Origin: Lactuca virosa
Taxonomy: Eukaryota > Streptophyta > Magnoliopsida > Asterales > Asteraceae
Assembly (NCBI GenBank): GCA_928212115.1
Contig: CAKMRJ010005634.1
Location: 119,135,125 to 119,199,124, forward strand
Length of the DNA: 64,000 bases
Reading direction: 5' to 3'
Position 1 is the first letter of the stretch; every line of letters starts with the position of its first letter. The notes under the pieces are model-generated. The model had not been told where the DNA came from. It saw only the letters and a list, made by a program, of their open reading frames with translations, and searched no databases. Below are positions 11,577 to 24,505 of this stretch, one piece after another. A program made the translations under genes and the position numbers.

Positions 11577-13705
11577 AGAACCTTCGGACCGAAAATCCTT
11601 TTCGGCCGAAAACTCTCGGACAGCAAACCATTTTCGGCCGAGAACCCATTTCCGGCCGAAAACCCAACCGCATATAAGTATTTCCTTCGAAAACTTAATC
11701 ATTTCTCATCTTTTCACTCGAAAACACTCCCATTTCTCTCTCAAGTATCATCCAAGAACATTCATACCTTCAAGAACAATCCTTCGAATCTTCATATTTT
11801 TCATCAAGAACACCAAGAACACCAAGAACAACCTTCAAATCTTCAAGTGGCCGAAAACACTCAGGACCGAAAACCTGTATTCGGTCGAAAACCCGTTTTC
11901 GGCCGAGAACCCCCTTTGGAACCGAAAACTCTCTTCAACACTAATACAATTTTCGGTAATCATTCTTAACATAAATCAAGTGTTGTCTAACACTTTAATT
12001 AACTGTTTCGCTAATTTAAATTCGATACGTGTTTAAATATTATTAGGATACCGTTAATTCCACGTACGCTAGCCCGATGATCATCTCTACAGTCACAATC
12101 CCGATTCAAACACGCACTAGAGGTGAGTTCATACCCCCTACATTTTACTGTTTTCAATGTTTTTAGGGGAGGAGGGATACAAGAAAAACAGAAGGATTTC
12201 TGTGTTTTATACAAATGATTTCAAACAGCTTCAAAACCTTTGCAATTGATTCAAACAAAGAATTCACTACAGTTTATTAAAATATTTATATATTTTAACC
12301 CTTTTTGTACTATCTTGAGCATAAGGGTGTTTTTCCTTCATAACAATTAAATTGCAAAAGTTTTCAGTATAGTACAGAACATACAATTAAACTATAATTC
12401 GTATACTTGAGAACACTACATTACTTTTACTGAGTTCAATACACGAAACAAGAACATTCATACAAACTATAATATGTATAGTTTGGGATACATTACACTA
12501 ATTTACTAGTTCAAGAATATTATTCAGAAACTAACATATAAACTATGGTAGATATAGTTTATGGAACACTACACTATTTTTCAGATACAAGGGAACATTA
12601 CTAAATAATTATTTAAGTATAATTATTTTACGTTACAAGTACATCACTACAAGGTTATACATACATATTCAAGTACAAGAGAACACTACAACACTACACG
12701 TAAACTAGTTAATAGAGGGTTGTGAGGCACTACTTCATTGTACCCACTAGGGTACAACGCGAAATCATTTACAATATAACCAGAGTCTCCTGGAGGGTGA
12801 GCGTGAATTTGTGTATAGATCTATACGGGACTGACAATCCCGCACCTAAACTGTTAGCTACAGTTAGGCCGGCAGGCCTGGGGTGACAAAGTCATAACGT
12901 TTCCGACGCCTGAAGAACATCGTAGAGGTCACTAGTCATATCAAGCATGGTTATACGAAACTCACAACAGTATAAACTAAAACATTTGTTTACGAGATTT
13001 CATTTCTTCAAACAGTTTTATTTTAAATAATAAAACTACCCTACATTACAACTGGAGGATTCCGGGGAATACAAACAAACGGTTTTATTTTTATTAATGA
13101 AACTACAGTACACTACTATACATTACTACTGGTGGTATCCAGGGATTCATATACAAGTTTTCATACAGTACACTATTATACATTACAGCTGGTAGTATCC
13201 AGGCATAACATACAAAGGTTTTCATACAAGGGTTTCATAACAAACACTACTATGATATACTATTACAGAATACAGTAACAAACGTACATTTTGGTCTTAA
13301 GGCCTAAGACTACTTTTCACTACAACAGAAAATATTGGATTTTCTTGGGGAACACATACGGACATTTATCAAAGATCAAAGACAAGTTTCCATTACAAAA
13401 ACATACTTATGAACTCACCAACTTAAATGTTTATCCACTTTTAAAACTACTTGTATTCTCAGGGAACCGGTAGACAGGTACACCCGCAGGTTTTGAGAAG
13501 ACGGAGCTTTTAGATTCACGTCTTTTATACTTTTGTTACACATTTTTGATGTCATACAAACTATGTATTGAACAGATTTAAATACTATATTCAATCAATG
13601 TAATGTTTGTGTTTGCTTTGATTACTATTATGCAATTGTTGTGATACTGTACATGACGTCCTCCGCCCCCGAACGTTTCCGCCGTTCCGGTTTGGGGGTG
13701 TGATA
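11577..13705 (+). repeat. Related Gypsy LTR in plus orientation, 5'-truncated
   Basis: Its end at 13650-13705 is the reverse complement of the Gypsy-1 LTR end; the terminal dinucleotide CA has become TA. No PBS follows, so it is a solo or 3' LTR. Its U3 start is missing because Gypsy-1 lies against it at 11576/11577, most simply because Gypsy-1 inserted into it. It carries TTTTCGGCCGAAAA (11599-11612) and related palindromes upstream of a TATA box (TATAAG, 11673-11678). Open frames of about 150 codons at 11.5-12.0 kb come from these repeats, not from a gene. Two of three units of a diverged tandem repeat lie at 13040-13220. Confidence 0.75.
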
Positions 13706-14173
13706 TTTTATTTATTAAACAAGAAAACAAACATAGAGTGACACCACTCCTTATGTGTGGTATGAAATCACACTTTTGTGGTAAACAGTAAGTTGGCGCC
13801 TACGTGACACTGCGGTTTTATGAGGGAGTGTGGCACCACTCCCTCCAGCCATATGGAGATCATCAACAAAGATTGCTAGCTAGTACAGTAGTATGGTTTG
13901 TATAACACTTCAAACAAGCAGGACCTACACACCATGTACAAATTGTACAAGGGCAAAACAGGTCGTACGCACCTACACTAAAATGTTGTTTCATCAATGA
14001 GTTTCGTACATCCATACAGTATGCATGGACTCCCACATAGATTGTACCAAGTGACATAATTCTCAATCGAAATCGTTTTTTTTCATTGTTCTAACTTCTA
14101 GCTATACAAAACCACCTTAGAAATACAATTTTTATGGGTTCCATTATTTTGAATGAGCTCATAGTATTAGAAT
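13706..14173. other. Short spacer with a possible small MITE
   Basis: No coding signal. 13736-13845 begins with GAGTGACACCACTCC and ends with GGAGTGTGGCACCACTCC, giving terminal segments that are each near-palindromic and inverted to each other. This looks like a MITE of about 110 bp, but I cannot define a target-site duplication. The remainder is AT-rich and unrecognised. Confidence 0.35.
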
Positions 14174-14590
14174 GAGAAAATGACTTAGAAGGGTAACAAA
14201 CTCTTAATTTTGTTTATATTTAGTTATTTTTCTATTTTTTGTACACCATATACAATCCAACTTGTTGAAGTTGTTTACATTTTACTCTTGTGACCTGATG
14301 TTGTAGGTTACAAGGATAATATGTAAACAACTTCAACAAATTAGATAATATATAATGAACAAAAGAAAATGACTAAATGTGAAAAAAAAAATGAAAAGTT
14401 ATTTTGAAAACCAATATTTTTGTGAAAACTTAATAAATTTTTGAGTAAATTACACGAATGGTCCTTTAGCTTTCCAGTTTTTCCCTGAAATGGTCCTTAG
14501 GAAACTTTTTTCCCTCATATGGTCCCTACGGAGCAAATGTTGCACACAAAAGGTCCTTATGACTAACTTTGTTTATAGATTATGTTATGT
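14174..14590 (+). repeat. Left TIR of the MULE-like element
   Basis: Matches the reverse complement of 24601-24860 followed by 23235-23383. The outer half (14215-14350) is itself a fold-back: an arm with AACTTGTTGAAGTTGTTTAC pairs with a later arm with GTAAACAACTTCAACAA. The inner half carries TTACACGAATGGTCC. Confidence 0.75.
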
Positions 14591-14641
14591 AATTGTAAAT
14601 GAAAAAAATACCCTTTATTGTTTGTACACAAAAATGGTCCT

Positions 14642-14674
<33 letters not shown>

Positions 14675-14694
14675 TTTTTTCTCTCTCTCTCTAA
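14642..14694. repeat. CT microsatellite
   Basis: (CT)n interrupted by a T-run, inside the MULE-like element. Confidence 0.95.
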
Positions 14695-14749
14695 CCCACA
14701 TGAACATTCAGCACCCTTCGTTACCACATTGTAGCCACCACCACCACAA

Positions 14750-15278
14750 CCATCATAAGTGAAATATGCCCTTCAATCATGAACATGATCCGAAACTTTC
14801 AACTACTGAAAAATTGAAAATCTGAAACTCTCACCTAAACCAAAAAACCCAAATCCCGTATATGGCTGGAATTCAGATCTGTTCGTCACTGTTTGTGGTT
14901 CGATTTTCCGACGATGACGAAGCTGGCACAACATTGAGCTACGAATCTACCTCAGACGATATAGATCCGAGAGAGGGAAAGAGTCGTCGTCTAAAACTCT
15001 TTCCTCTTTCCTGGCGAACATAACCACCCGTTAGGGATTGTTTGTTTCTAATGTCAGCCGTCTTCTTCAGATCTATTCACCGTGTATAGTTTTATGTAAT
15101 TTCGTGTGTATGTGTGTTTTCAAATGGTCTGATGATGTCGAATCTTCATATCCCCATATCTGTTGTAGTGATTCAAGTTCCTCATAAATGCATTCTTCCG
15201 TTTTTTAGAAGTGTCCACTTGAAGGTGTTGTAGATCTGGGCTATAGCTCATGGTTTTTCTTGTGTATGATGAACCAAT
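14750..15278. other. MULE interior, unassigned
   Basis: About 530 bp of higher-complexity sequence, less AT-biased than its surroundings (for example 14880-15010). It has no long open frame and no motif I recognise. It could be a captured host fragment, as in Pack-MULEs, but nothing here proves it. Confidence 0.3.
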
Positions 15279-16055
15279 TGTTGGGTTTTAGTATACTACA
15301 ACATCCTATGGTGCACATACAACCCAACCCTAAATACCTTGGATCTATGTTTTCTCTATTATACATGCAAATGGTTTCCAAGGCATTAAACCTGTAACTA
15401 GCATGCATTTGACATAAACCATATAATATACTAGTTAGGGAAACATACCTTTTATGTGGCTTGAAGTCTTGATGTATTTGGCCTTAAGAGCTCAGCACCA
15501 ATAGTATGAAATGCCTCAAATGGAATCACAACACACCTAGGACAAAGGTGGCTCTTGAGAGAGAATTCCATGCACCAAAACACCTCCATATTTCTCTAAG
15601 AAAAGAAGTGGTGATTTTGGCTATGGAGTAACCTATTTATATGTAGGATTCCAAGGGTCATGGGTATAACCCATAATCCATACCCATGGGTTTTATGATC
15701 CATGGTTCATGTGGCCCAACTCTTTATGTATCCATACATAAACTTGGTCCAACATGGATCATAAGCCCAACACATATAAATATAACTAATTATCATAATT
15801 AGTCCCCATAGATTTAATTAGTCTCTTTTGATCACTAAATTAATTCCAAATTAATTCTTGATCGATACTAATTAAAACATATGATTTCATATTAATATAT
15901 TATAACTTATAATATATTAATAAACCATAAATAACCTTCTCTCAAAAGTCCATCCTAACAAATTGTCCTGATGATATGCAACCCAAATTGACCATGCTAC
16001 TCTCGGGTCAAGTACATACCAATAATAGTTATGGTCTTAGACATCTAATCCAACA
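15279..16055 (-). repeat. Copia-2 3' LTR
   Basis: From TGTTGGGTTTTAGTATAC to CTAATCCAACA. It is nearly identical to 22038-22809 and contains an extra 5-bp direct repeat near position 45. Confidence 0.93.
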
Positions 16056-19000
16056 GTCTCCCACTTGGATAAGTCTAAAACTATTATTGCAAGTACGACT
16101 TCATAACCTGACTAGCAATCGTAGCTCTTAAAGCCGCTGTCGAACTCTGAACAAATCAATGACACGTCCATTAGATAAGGGATCATATATTCCTCCATTC
16201 TAGATATCATATGGACTGAGACATGGATTATAATCATTCTCTCTGTCCATTTGTTGTTTCCCGATTTCTGATTTATGATGACTGACTGATTGAACAAATC
16301 AAATCAGTCCTGTCTTGGCCAAGCACTCACATGTGTCATCGCTAAATCATCGAGGGGCCCACAGATATCGCTTTTATCCCGAAGGTAAAAGGAATGGATA
16401 AACTTCGACTCATATGGCTTGTTCTACTACTTGTTGAATCATACACAAAGGCACGTTTTATAACACCGAGTTACCAAATGCGTTTTCGTGCAATCAATGT
16501 ATAACCAACTCATTGTAACAACTCATATCTCGAGGTTTAAAGAATATAAGATATTATCGTCTCATGATCACTCGTGATAAAATCCATGAAGTGATTCAAA
16601 TAAGCGCGGGTTGAATCCAATACTCAGAACTTATGAGCACTCATGAGTGTTGTAGCACCACTTTGTCCACCAACTTGGACCTCTACAAACCAACCCATGA
16701 CAGTCTTGATTCATATCTACTTCCAACATATGACCGACTGTGGATGGTTTGAATAACTTAATCATTCAGGAAGAGCGACTTAGTTATTCTGGAAGTCAAA
16801 ACATGCAAAGTGAAACACAAGAATAAATGAATCAAATATGGTATCAAACCCTATGAATATAAATAAACACTTTTATTTATCACCATACTGATTACTCATT
16901 ATTCATTGTTTCGGTTTTATCAACTTTATACTTGAATTAAAAACACTAGTTGTCCCATGCTCCAAGCATGTACACTATGTTTTTCTTAAACAATAGCTTT
17001 TCCATACACCAAGTATGCACTCTATGTTTGTCTATGATCCTTACTTTGTGAAATAAACCAATTGAACATAATTTCAATGATTCTAATTTCACACTCCCAA
17101 ATCCTTATCGAAAAATGTGAGAATTTCAAATTCCTATCATTTATCGAAATCTGTTTAGATTTTAAACTTATATGCACTGACCCTCCTGTAATGAATATGT
17201 ACAAAGTCACAAAGACTTGTCAACAGTCATTATAAGGTATTCCAATGGAGATCAACTCCATGGAAACTAAGTCTCATATTCAAAGTACATTGCTTTGGAC
17301 ATGCTTCTTGCATTAAGTTTTCTAATCTTACACAGATAACTTCCACCTATGGAGACAACTCCATATTCTCATTTTGACTATCACTTCTGAATAAGAGATG
17401 CCTCTTTTCAGAATATGTCAATATGGTCCTTCCAAAATTAGCACTATACTTCCAACTGTCCCTGAGCAACCAATCTTTGGTAAACCTCAGATTGTCCTCG
17501 ACAATTGCTTAATCATTTTAGTCATATCCAATTCTAGACCTTTTCCCTTCTTAATGCCTCTGGGCATTTGGAAAAATTTAGAAATGACAAATATTATAGC
17601 ACATGCAATCGATCCTGTACCCAAAGCAAATGGTACACGATTCATGATGTCTCACATAAAGACATGATTCTAGACCAGTCTTTTGCTACAATATTTTTAT
17701 TTTCCATGTTTTCAAAATTTGACTATGAAGAGGGATGTCGTAATCATAATCGAATTTTGAGAACGCAATATATAGAATTTCCTTAAGTTGAACCAATCCA
17801 ACATGAAATTCATATATATATTCTTGACTAAAGATGATTAAGGTCTCAATCTAAGCCTTTAGAACTGAAATGAAGTATATCCTCTCCCTTAATTATAGCA
17901 AAACAACTTTTTCAATCCCTGCAGCCTCACGAATTGAAACTTTTGTTTTCTATAATTAACATTGCTAACTTGCAACACTAACAATAATTATCATGCTCCC
18001 ACTAACATGATGATTATTAGCATAACACTTATGCTCCCACTAGCTTTGACATGTACTCAGAAATCAGCTGGACTTCTAGAAATCAATACTTTATTGACTT
18101 TCTTACCAAAGTTCAGATTTCTGATACGAGATGCTTTGATAAAACTTTATCAAAATCATACACCTTTCCTTAGATAGCATGCATGTGTGTCTAAACAATT
18201 TCAGAACTATGAAAAGGGATGTCGTAATCATAGTCTCAATTGTTTAGACCTTTTGCCATCTGCTTCAAATCTACTTGGTGGAAGTGTTTCCTCACCATCA
18301 TTTTCATGAATCGGAGAGAAACCTTATGACCCTTAGATTTTATGGTGTATGTGTTCTTATCCATGTGAATCGTCAAAACCATAGTCCCAAGACAAGGATA
18401 ATGACAAATCCAAACTCATATGGACTGAACTTATGCAATCTTAACTTCTTGCCACCTGGTAGTACAGGGCCTGCCATTGCTTCCAAGTTGTTATGCAACC
18501 AATTGAGAACTTTCAGAACTCATATGTAAAGCCAACTTTAACTGGAATGGGCACAGAATATGTCAACACGATAGGTTATAAACCTCAAGTCGTGTGCTAG
18601 TGAAGAACCTCAGGTTTTATTCTTGATTAGTTCTTGAAATTCTTTTTAGGATCTTTAAGACTCCCACTATCCTCTTGACATATAAGACTATCTTGCCAAA
18701 TATTCAAGAGATAGTGCAGATTCTTTATCAAGACAAACACTTCACACAATTGGCCTTAGTTGGTCTTTGTTTTATCCAAAACATCACAACTTACCAATTT
18801 CAAATGTACAAGAGTAGGACACTTTTACTCTTACATTTGACAAGTGTTTTAAACCTTTCTTTAAGATATGTCACTCAAGTTACAATCTTGGAGTATGACT
18901 CTAAGAATTGTTTTGGAACGAAGTATGACTCATCTTCCTGATCTAACCATTTCAACAATTCATGACTCCTCTTCTTAGTCATAAGAATGCACTAAGATGA

Positions 19001-19800
19001 CCTTTAGAGGACTAATTGTGATATGATTTCTAAATCATTAAGATGATCACAAACATGATACTAAAGTACTCTCCCATCTTTTCAGATTTGAGAAACTTTT
19101 ATCTTTCTGCCTAATTTGATTCTTCCCATTCGTTCTGCCATACATTGAGACTTTTCCAATGTTTTAGAATTATACTTAACGAGCTTTGTGGTGGACATGA
19201 CCAGTGCACAAGAATGTGTACTCAATCCCTTTAGTCCTTCACTTGACTCACACATCCATGTGAACAAGTAATTAGTCTTGATTTTCCAATGCTTGAAAGT
19301 TCTCATTCATCATACTATTCAACTTGCATGATTCCAAGTTTCGGTCCAATTGAAACTTGGGTGATGAGGAACTTTCCTGATTTGGTAAATTTAGACACTA
19401 CCACAAATGAAAGAATCAAATCCATTTTCCAATATTGCTGTCAGTGGAATCATATAAGCAACAATTTTCCACAAATGCCATTGTAAGGATACTTCAAATA
19501 AATAAAATTAAACAATTTTCTTTTATTTTAAAACTTTGCGGAAAAACTTATCCTTACAATCCACATGGAAAATTGTTGTTATCTATTCCATAGCAATATA
19601 TCATAACTTCTTAAGCAACTGCTCAAAATTCTGATGCGATCGAAATCCACCTTCGCGATCAGAATCAGCATATACTTCCTTCAAGATTTCTCTCTGTTCT
19701 TTGATTCTTCAAACATCAACATGTGACCCAGTCACATCATGTAATGAGGATCTCCGAATAGAACTTAACAGAGTTAGATAATGGGCTCTACCTGATGTAG
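16056..19800 (-). pseudogene. Copia-2 decayed pol region
   Basis: Minus-strand traces of Copia RT survive: an EAMAGP-like segment near 18490-18420 and a segment matching the region before YVDD near 18080-18020. The catalytic motif itself cannot be found there. No integrase or RNase H signature is visible. Stops and frameshifts occur throughout. The same decayed sequence recurs in Copia-3a and -3b, so the decay predates the split of these elements. Confidence 0.6.
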
Positions 19801-19829
19801 AGTCAAACTTATTGACTTTAACATCCTTA

Positions 19830-20460
19830 GGTAAATTTGGCAGCTTTGCAATCAACGCCCCTTCCTTTGGCAAAATAAACATATGGACCCTTTGGTAATG
19901 GGACTATCTCATACTTAGCCTTTCTCTTTACCATTTGGTCAACCGGGTTGACTATGGCCAATCCCTTTCCATTGGGAAGAGAATGTTTTTTCTGGATTTC
20001 CAGTGTCACCATTGTCACTGTCCATAAAGTTTTTGGTAAGTTGATCTTCTAACCAAATTTGCTTTACTATCGTTCCAAATCATTGCTGATTCAGCAGCAC
20101 CAAGCAAATAGATATGATCATTAAGGTTTATGTCATAGTCTGTTTCATAGTAGTCCCAAAGGAACTCACTATGTGACTTAGAAAGTGATTGAACATCCAA
20201 CTTTCTCAAGACTTTGACACCCAACTCTCCCGGCTTGTCAATATGTGACTTCATCTCTAAGATGTGATCACACATAGACCTTGCTTGCCATTAGGGCTTG
20301 AGTGACCTTGAACTTGTGGGTTAGGGAGAATAATTGGAGGAGGTGGAGGAAGAGAAGTATGACTTCCATGAGCCAAACTCAGGAAGTCATATTCATTAGG
20401 AAAGCTTGGTTTGGGAAGATCATTGTTGTCTAAACCAGACATCAACAATGGGAGAAATTC
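19830..20460 (-). pseudogene. Copia-2 gag remnant
   Basis: On the minus strand, 20448-20275 encodes a segment with PPPPPIILPNP and 20275-20015 encodes HILEMKSHIDKPGELGVKV and later LLGAAESAMIW, matching the gag of Copia-3a and -3b and the Copia UBN2 gag family. A frameshift separates the two. In the zinc knuckle (19895-19850) both first cysteines and the last survive, but the His codon has become Arg and the next Trp codon is a stop. Not functional. Confidence 0.8.
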
Positions 20461-20816
20461 ACGTAAAGTTGATTTAAGTCCTTAATATAACACCCAATAT
20501 GATATATTAAGGCTAGGACCCAACAAACTATTTTATAACTTGGAAGAGGGATGTCGTAATCCAAGCTATAAAATATATGAAGGTAGGTGAATGACGATTC
20601 ACCAATTTCCACCAAGATAAACGAAATGTATTATTAGGTTTTAATTGGTTTTGAAACTCCTAGATTCTTTTGAGATTCATTGAACTTTTCAATGGCATGT
20701 TTCAATCTCGAGTGTGCCCTTCAGGTTTTGTGACTGGGATGCCGAGGATCACAAAACAAGGTGTAAAGTAACCATGCAAATATACTTGGTACCCTTAATA
20801 TTTACCCCTCAATCGA

Positions 20817-20924
20817 TGTGCCGGTTAACCACACACGCTCCAATGATACTATGATAAACATTAAGTTACCCTTTGCCTACCTTGTTAAGTCCAGGTTAGT
20901 GTGCCGGTTAACCACACACGCTCC
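20817..20924 (-). repeat. Paired 25-bp leader motifs with palindromic core (Copia-2)
   Basis: Two near-perfect copies (20817-20841 and 20900-20924) of a motif that contains GGTTAACC between GTGTG and CACAC. On the element's sense strand each can form a hairpin with a self-complementary loop. They lie upstream of gag, downstream of the PBS. The same pair occurs in Copia-3a and -3b. Confidence 0.85.
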
Positions 20925-22023
20925 ACTAACAGCTTAAACAAAGTGCAAAGTGTAATTTCATGGATTAGCACCTTATTCACATTTTCCGAAGTAACTAAGA
21001 TTGGGAATTTATAAGTGTTTAGTTACTTAGTATTTATCATTATACTTTTAATGAAGGGAGAATTATAGTCTTTATCCTACCCGTTCGGCTAACGACCCTC
21101 CACCAGTCAAGGAAGCGGTGGGTGAGAGTGGACACCCATTAAACTGCCATTTTATAGGCAGTAACCTTATACCCCCCTTATAGACCGGCTTTGTGAATGA
21201 GGCCTACTAATGGTAAGATGACTTTATCTTATACATATCTATATAATTAAAATTATAATAATAGTATAAGGGTTGAATTTTAAACTTTTAAAATTCTAAG
21301 GTCTAGTTTGGAATTAAAGTATACATGGGGGGTAACTTTACAAATTCCAAAACTTGAGGACAAGTTTTGAAACCTTTCAAAACTCTTGGATTTTTCATAA
21401 CTTATGAGTTTAATTAAGGTTTAATGAAAAAAAAATTCAAGTTCCATAACTTGAGGACAAGTTATGGAGTTCATAAAAACCATTAAGATCAAATATTCCA
21501 ATTAACACAATAATCAAATAATTTTTCTATGATCTAGATTAAACTCATAAGTAAAGATAATTCACATCAACAATTTTCAAGAAATTAGATAATCATATAA
21601 ACTAATACAAATCTTGAAACTTTGACAATTATCCTTTGAAGACTCTTGGAATTCATAACCTAAAGAGTTAATAAATGAGACATTTCACATCCATAACTTA
21701 TGGAAGTTTCAAAACTCTTAAGATCATAACCTTAAAAAAAAAACTTTTGAGTTCCAAAATTTTATGACAAAATTTATAACTCCTTAAAACCATTTAGCTC
21801 AAACTTTTAAAACAAATAAAATAATCATATCATTCTATCTTTTAATAAATTAACCTAATTCAACTCTTGTAGTAAAGTGACTCAAATTTTATAAATAATT
21901 AGTTTTTCATAAAATCAAGTAATTATCATAAAATTTGACAAACTTCATGTTTTTTTTTCTTTTTTTTTCCTTCAACTTGAAAAAAACATACATTTGCATC
22001 AAATATAATAGAAAACAACCCAT
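20925..22023 (-). other. Copia-2 leader, PBS-proximal part
   Basis: Untranslated leader of the element. It includes a conserved block at 21080-21210 containing a CCACCGCTTCC-type sequence that recurs at 35540-35700, 44400-44540 and 49860-50000. Then AT-rich sequence extends to the PBS. No coding potential. Confidence 0.65.
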
Positions 22024-22036
22024 GGCTCTGATACCA
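22024..22036 (-). other. Copia-2 primer-binding site (tRNA-iMet)
   Basis: The minus strand reads TGGTATCAGAGCC next to the 5' LTR. Confidence 0.92.
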
Positions 22037-22037
22037 C

Positions 22038-22809
22038 TGTTGGGTTTTAGTATACTACAACATCCTATGGTGCACATACAACCCTAAATACCTTGGATCT
22101 ATGTTTTCTCTATTATACATGCAAATGGTTTCCAAGGCATTAAACCTATAACTAGCATGCATTTGACATAAACCATATAATATACTAGTTAGGGAAACAT
22201 ACCTTTTATGTGGCTTGAAGTCTTGATGTATTTGGCCTTAAGAGCTTAGCACCAATAGTATGAAATGCCTCAAATGGAATCACAACACACCTAGGACAAA
22301 GGTGGCTCTTGAGAGAGAATTCCATGCACCAAAACACCTCCATATTTCTCTAAGAAAAGAAGTGGTGATTTTGGCTATGGAGTAACCTATTTATATGTAG
22401 GATTCCAAGGGTCATGGGTATAACCCATAATCCATACCCATGGGTTTTATGATTCATGGTTCATGTGGCCCAACTCTTTATGTATCCATACATAAACTTG
22501 GTCCAACATGGATCATAAGCCCAACACATATAAATATAAATAATTATCATAATTAGTCCCCATAGATTTAATTAGTCTCTTTTGATCACTAAATTAATTC
22601 CAAATTAATTCTTGATCGATACTAATTAAAACATATGATTTCATATTAATATATTATAACTTATAATATATTAATAAACCATAAATAACCTTCTCTCAAA
22701 AGTTCATCCTAACAAATTGTCCTGATGATATGCAACCCAAATGGACCATGCTACTCTCGGGTCAAGTACATATCAATAATAGTTATGGTCTTAGACATCT
22801 AATCCAACA
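22038..22809 (-). repeat. Copia-2 5' LTR
   Basis: Partner of 15279-16055, ending CTAATCCAACA and followed directly by the TSD CCAAT. Confidence 0.93.
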
Positions 22810-23005
22810 CCAATAAGGTTGAAAGAGACAGAGAGAGGGATAGAGGGTAATCGGGAGGGGGTTGATAGAGGGTCACTGGAAAAGTTTTTAAATGGGAATC
22901 AATCCCAAAATCACGTTTCTATGAGATTTTTATGGATTTTATGGCACCATGATTTGAATTTTAGACATCTGTTTGAGCAGGGCCATAGATGTTTCGATGA
23001 ATGTT

Positions 23006-23128
<123 letters not shown>

Positions 23129-23823
23129 GAAGGATACGGTGGATGGGCCCCACTTTTTTCTTAAAATTTGAAATTAACAAAATATTAAAATAAATATAAA
23201 AAATAAAAACAGAGGGCATTTTCGTCTATTCACACATAGTTAACAGAATCTGTTAACAATGTTAGTCATAAGGGTCTTTTGTGTGCAAGGTTTGCTCCGT
23301 AGGGATCATTTGAGGGAAAAACATTTCGTAAAGATCATTTTAGGGAAAAACTATAAAGCTAAAGAACCATTCGTGTAATTCACTTCGGTTGAATTTCAAA
23401 ACCACCACCACCTCACCACCGGTCCACCCTTAAGGCATTGTCTAAGCCACTCGCATCATAATAATACAAACGACGTTTTTTTTTTAATTTTATAATTTGC
23501 ATATATGCACATTTATAGTTTTTATTGTTTTTTCGTATTTTTTGACCTACGACTAGCTTAAACGGTGTTTGCTAAGTTATTTTTGAACAAATCAATATTT
23601 CTTAATACATTTGCAATGTTGATTTTTATTATTCGAATTTAAACGATAATCGAACAAAATAACCTGAAAATCGATTTACGTACCAAACCTTATTTGGTTC
23701 GGCTTCTGTTAATATTTTAAGTAAAAAACCGATTAAACCGAATTGAATAAACTGATAACCAATTTTACCGACAAATAAAACGCCTACATTCAATGATAAC
23801 TTAGTCTAGGTGTAAGAAAATGA

Positions 23824-23838
23824 CCCCCCCCCCCCCCC
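23824..23838. repeat. Poly-C tract
   Basis: Fifteen consecutive C inside the small TIR element. Confidence 0.9.
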
Positions 23839-23989
23839 GGTATTCTACATACAGTTAAAACCTAGTCTTGTGTTTATTTTTATATAATAAAATAAATGAG
23901 AGCTAGGATTTGAAAAAACATGTGTTCTTTTATGTTTTACATTATAGCAAACCATTTAATTCTAAACTATGAAATAAGAAAAAACGATA

Positions 23990-23996
<7 letters not shown>

Positions 23997-24040
<44 letters not shown>

Positions 24041-24437
24041 GGATTGACATATATTGTGCGGACGTGTGGACAGTGCTATTCCGTGAGAATTACAAATAAA
24101 ATATGTTGTTTGATAATATGAATACGTTCAATCATATATAAGTATTGTCATTGTCACACATTTTCACTAATTAAATCGTCTATAAAGTTATTATACACTT
24201 TTTATTATTATTATCATTCTGTCATAATGTTTATTGAGTCGTATTCTGTCAGAATGAGAATGAGTGAAAAACGATGTGTGAGAACAAAAATTAATAAGAA
24301 TTAGTGAGAATGCATGAAAATGACGATAGTTGTGTGAGGTTGAACGTATTCACATTAGTAAACAACTTATTCTCTTAGTAATTCTCATAGAATAACACTG
24401 TCCACACGTGCGCACAATAGTTGTCCATCCACATTAT

Positions 24438-24502
<65 letters not shown>
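23997..24502. mobile_element. Fold-back MITE inside an AT microsatellite
   Basis: Arms at about 24037-24135 and 24345-24440 are inverted repeats sharing GTGTGGACAGTG/CACTGTCCACAC and a block ending near GAACGTATTCA. AT runs flank both sides (23997-24036 and 24441-24502). This fits an element that inserted at TA within (AT)n, so the TSD is hidden in the repeat. Confidence 0.6.

Positions 24503-24505
<3 letters not shown>

Larger units (their letters stand above)
15279..22809 (-). mobile_element. Copia-2, recent coding-dead Copia element
   Basis: Both LTRs are present with a perfect 5-bp TSD, CCAAT, at 15274-15278 and 22810-22814. By eye the LTRs differ by about seven substitutions and one 5-bp indel, so insertion was recent. 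Orientation is minus (PBS at 22024-22036, PPT at 16056-16070). Coding capacity is nearly gone: a gag remnant and traces of RT remain, and the YVDD motif is absent from its expected place. It must have been copied by proteins supplied by another element. Confidence 0.92.

Noticed and set aside
11532..12036. Two overlapping frames of about 150 codons
   Set aside because: They come from TTCGGCCGAAAA-type palindromes and tandem repeats in an LTR. One crosses the junction of two LTRs.
8143..13705. A single DNA transposon with 60-bp terminal inverted repeats
   Set aside because: The left copy has an iMet PBS beside it and TG...CA LTR ends, and ends at 11576 with its own terminus. The right copy is a separate LTR in the other orientation.
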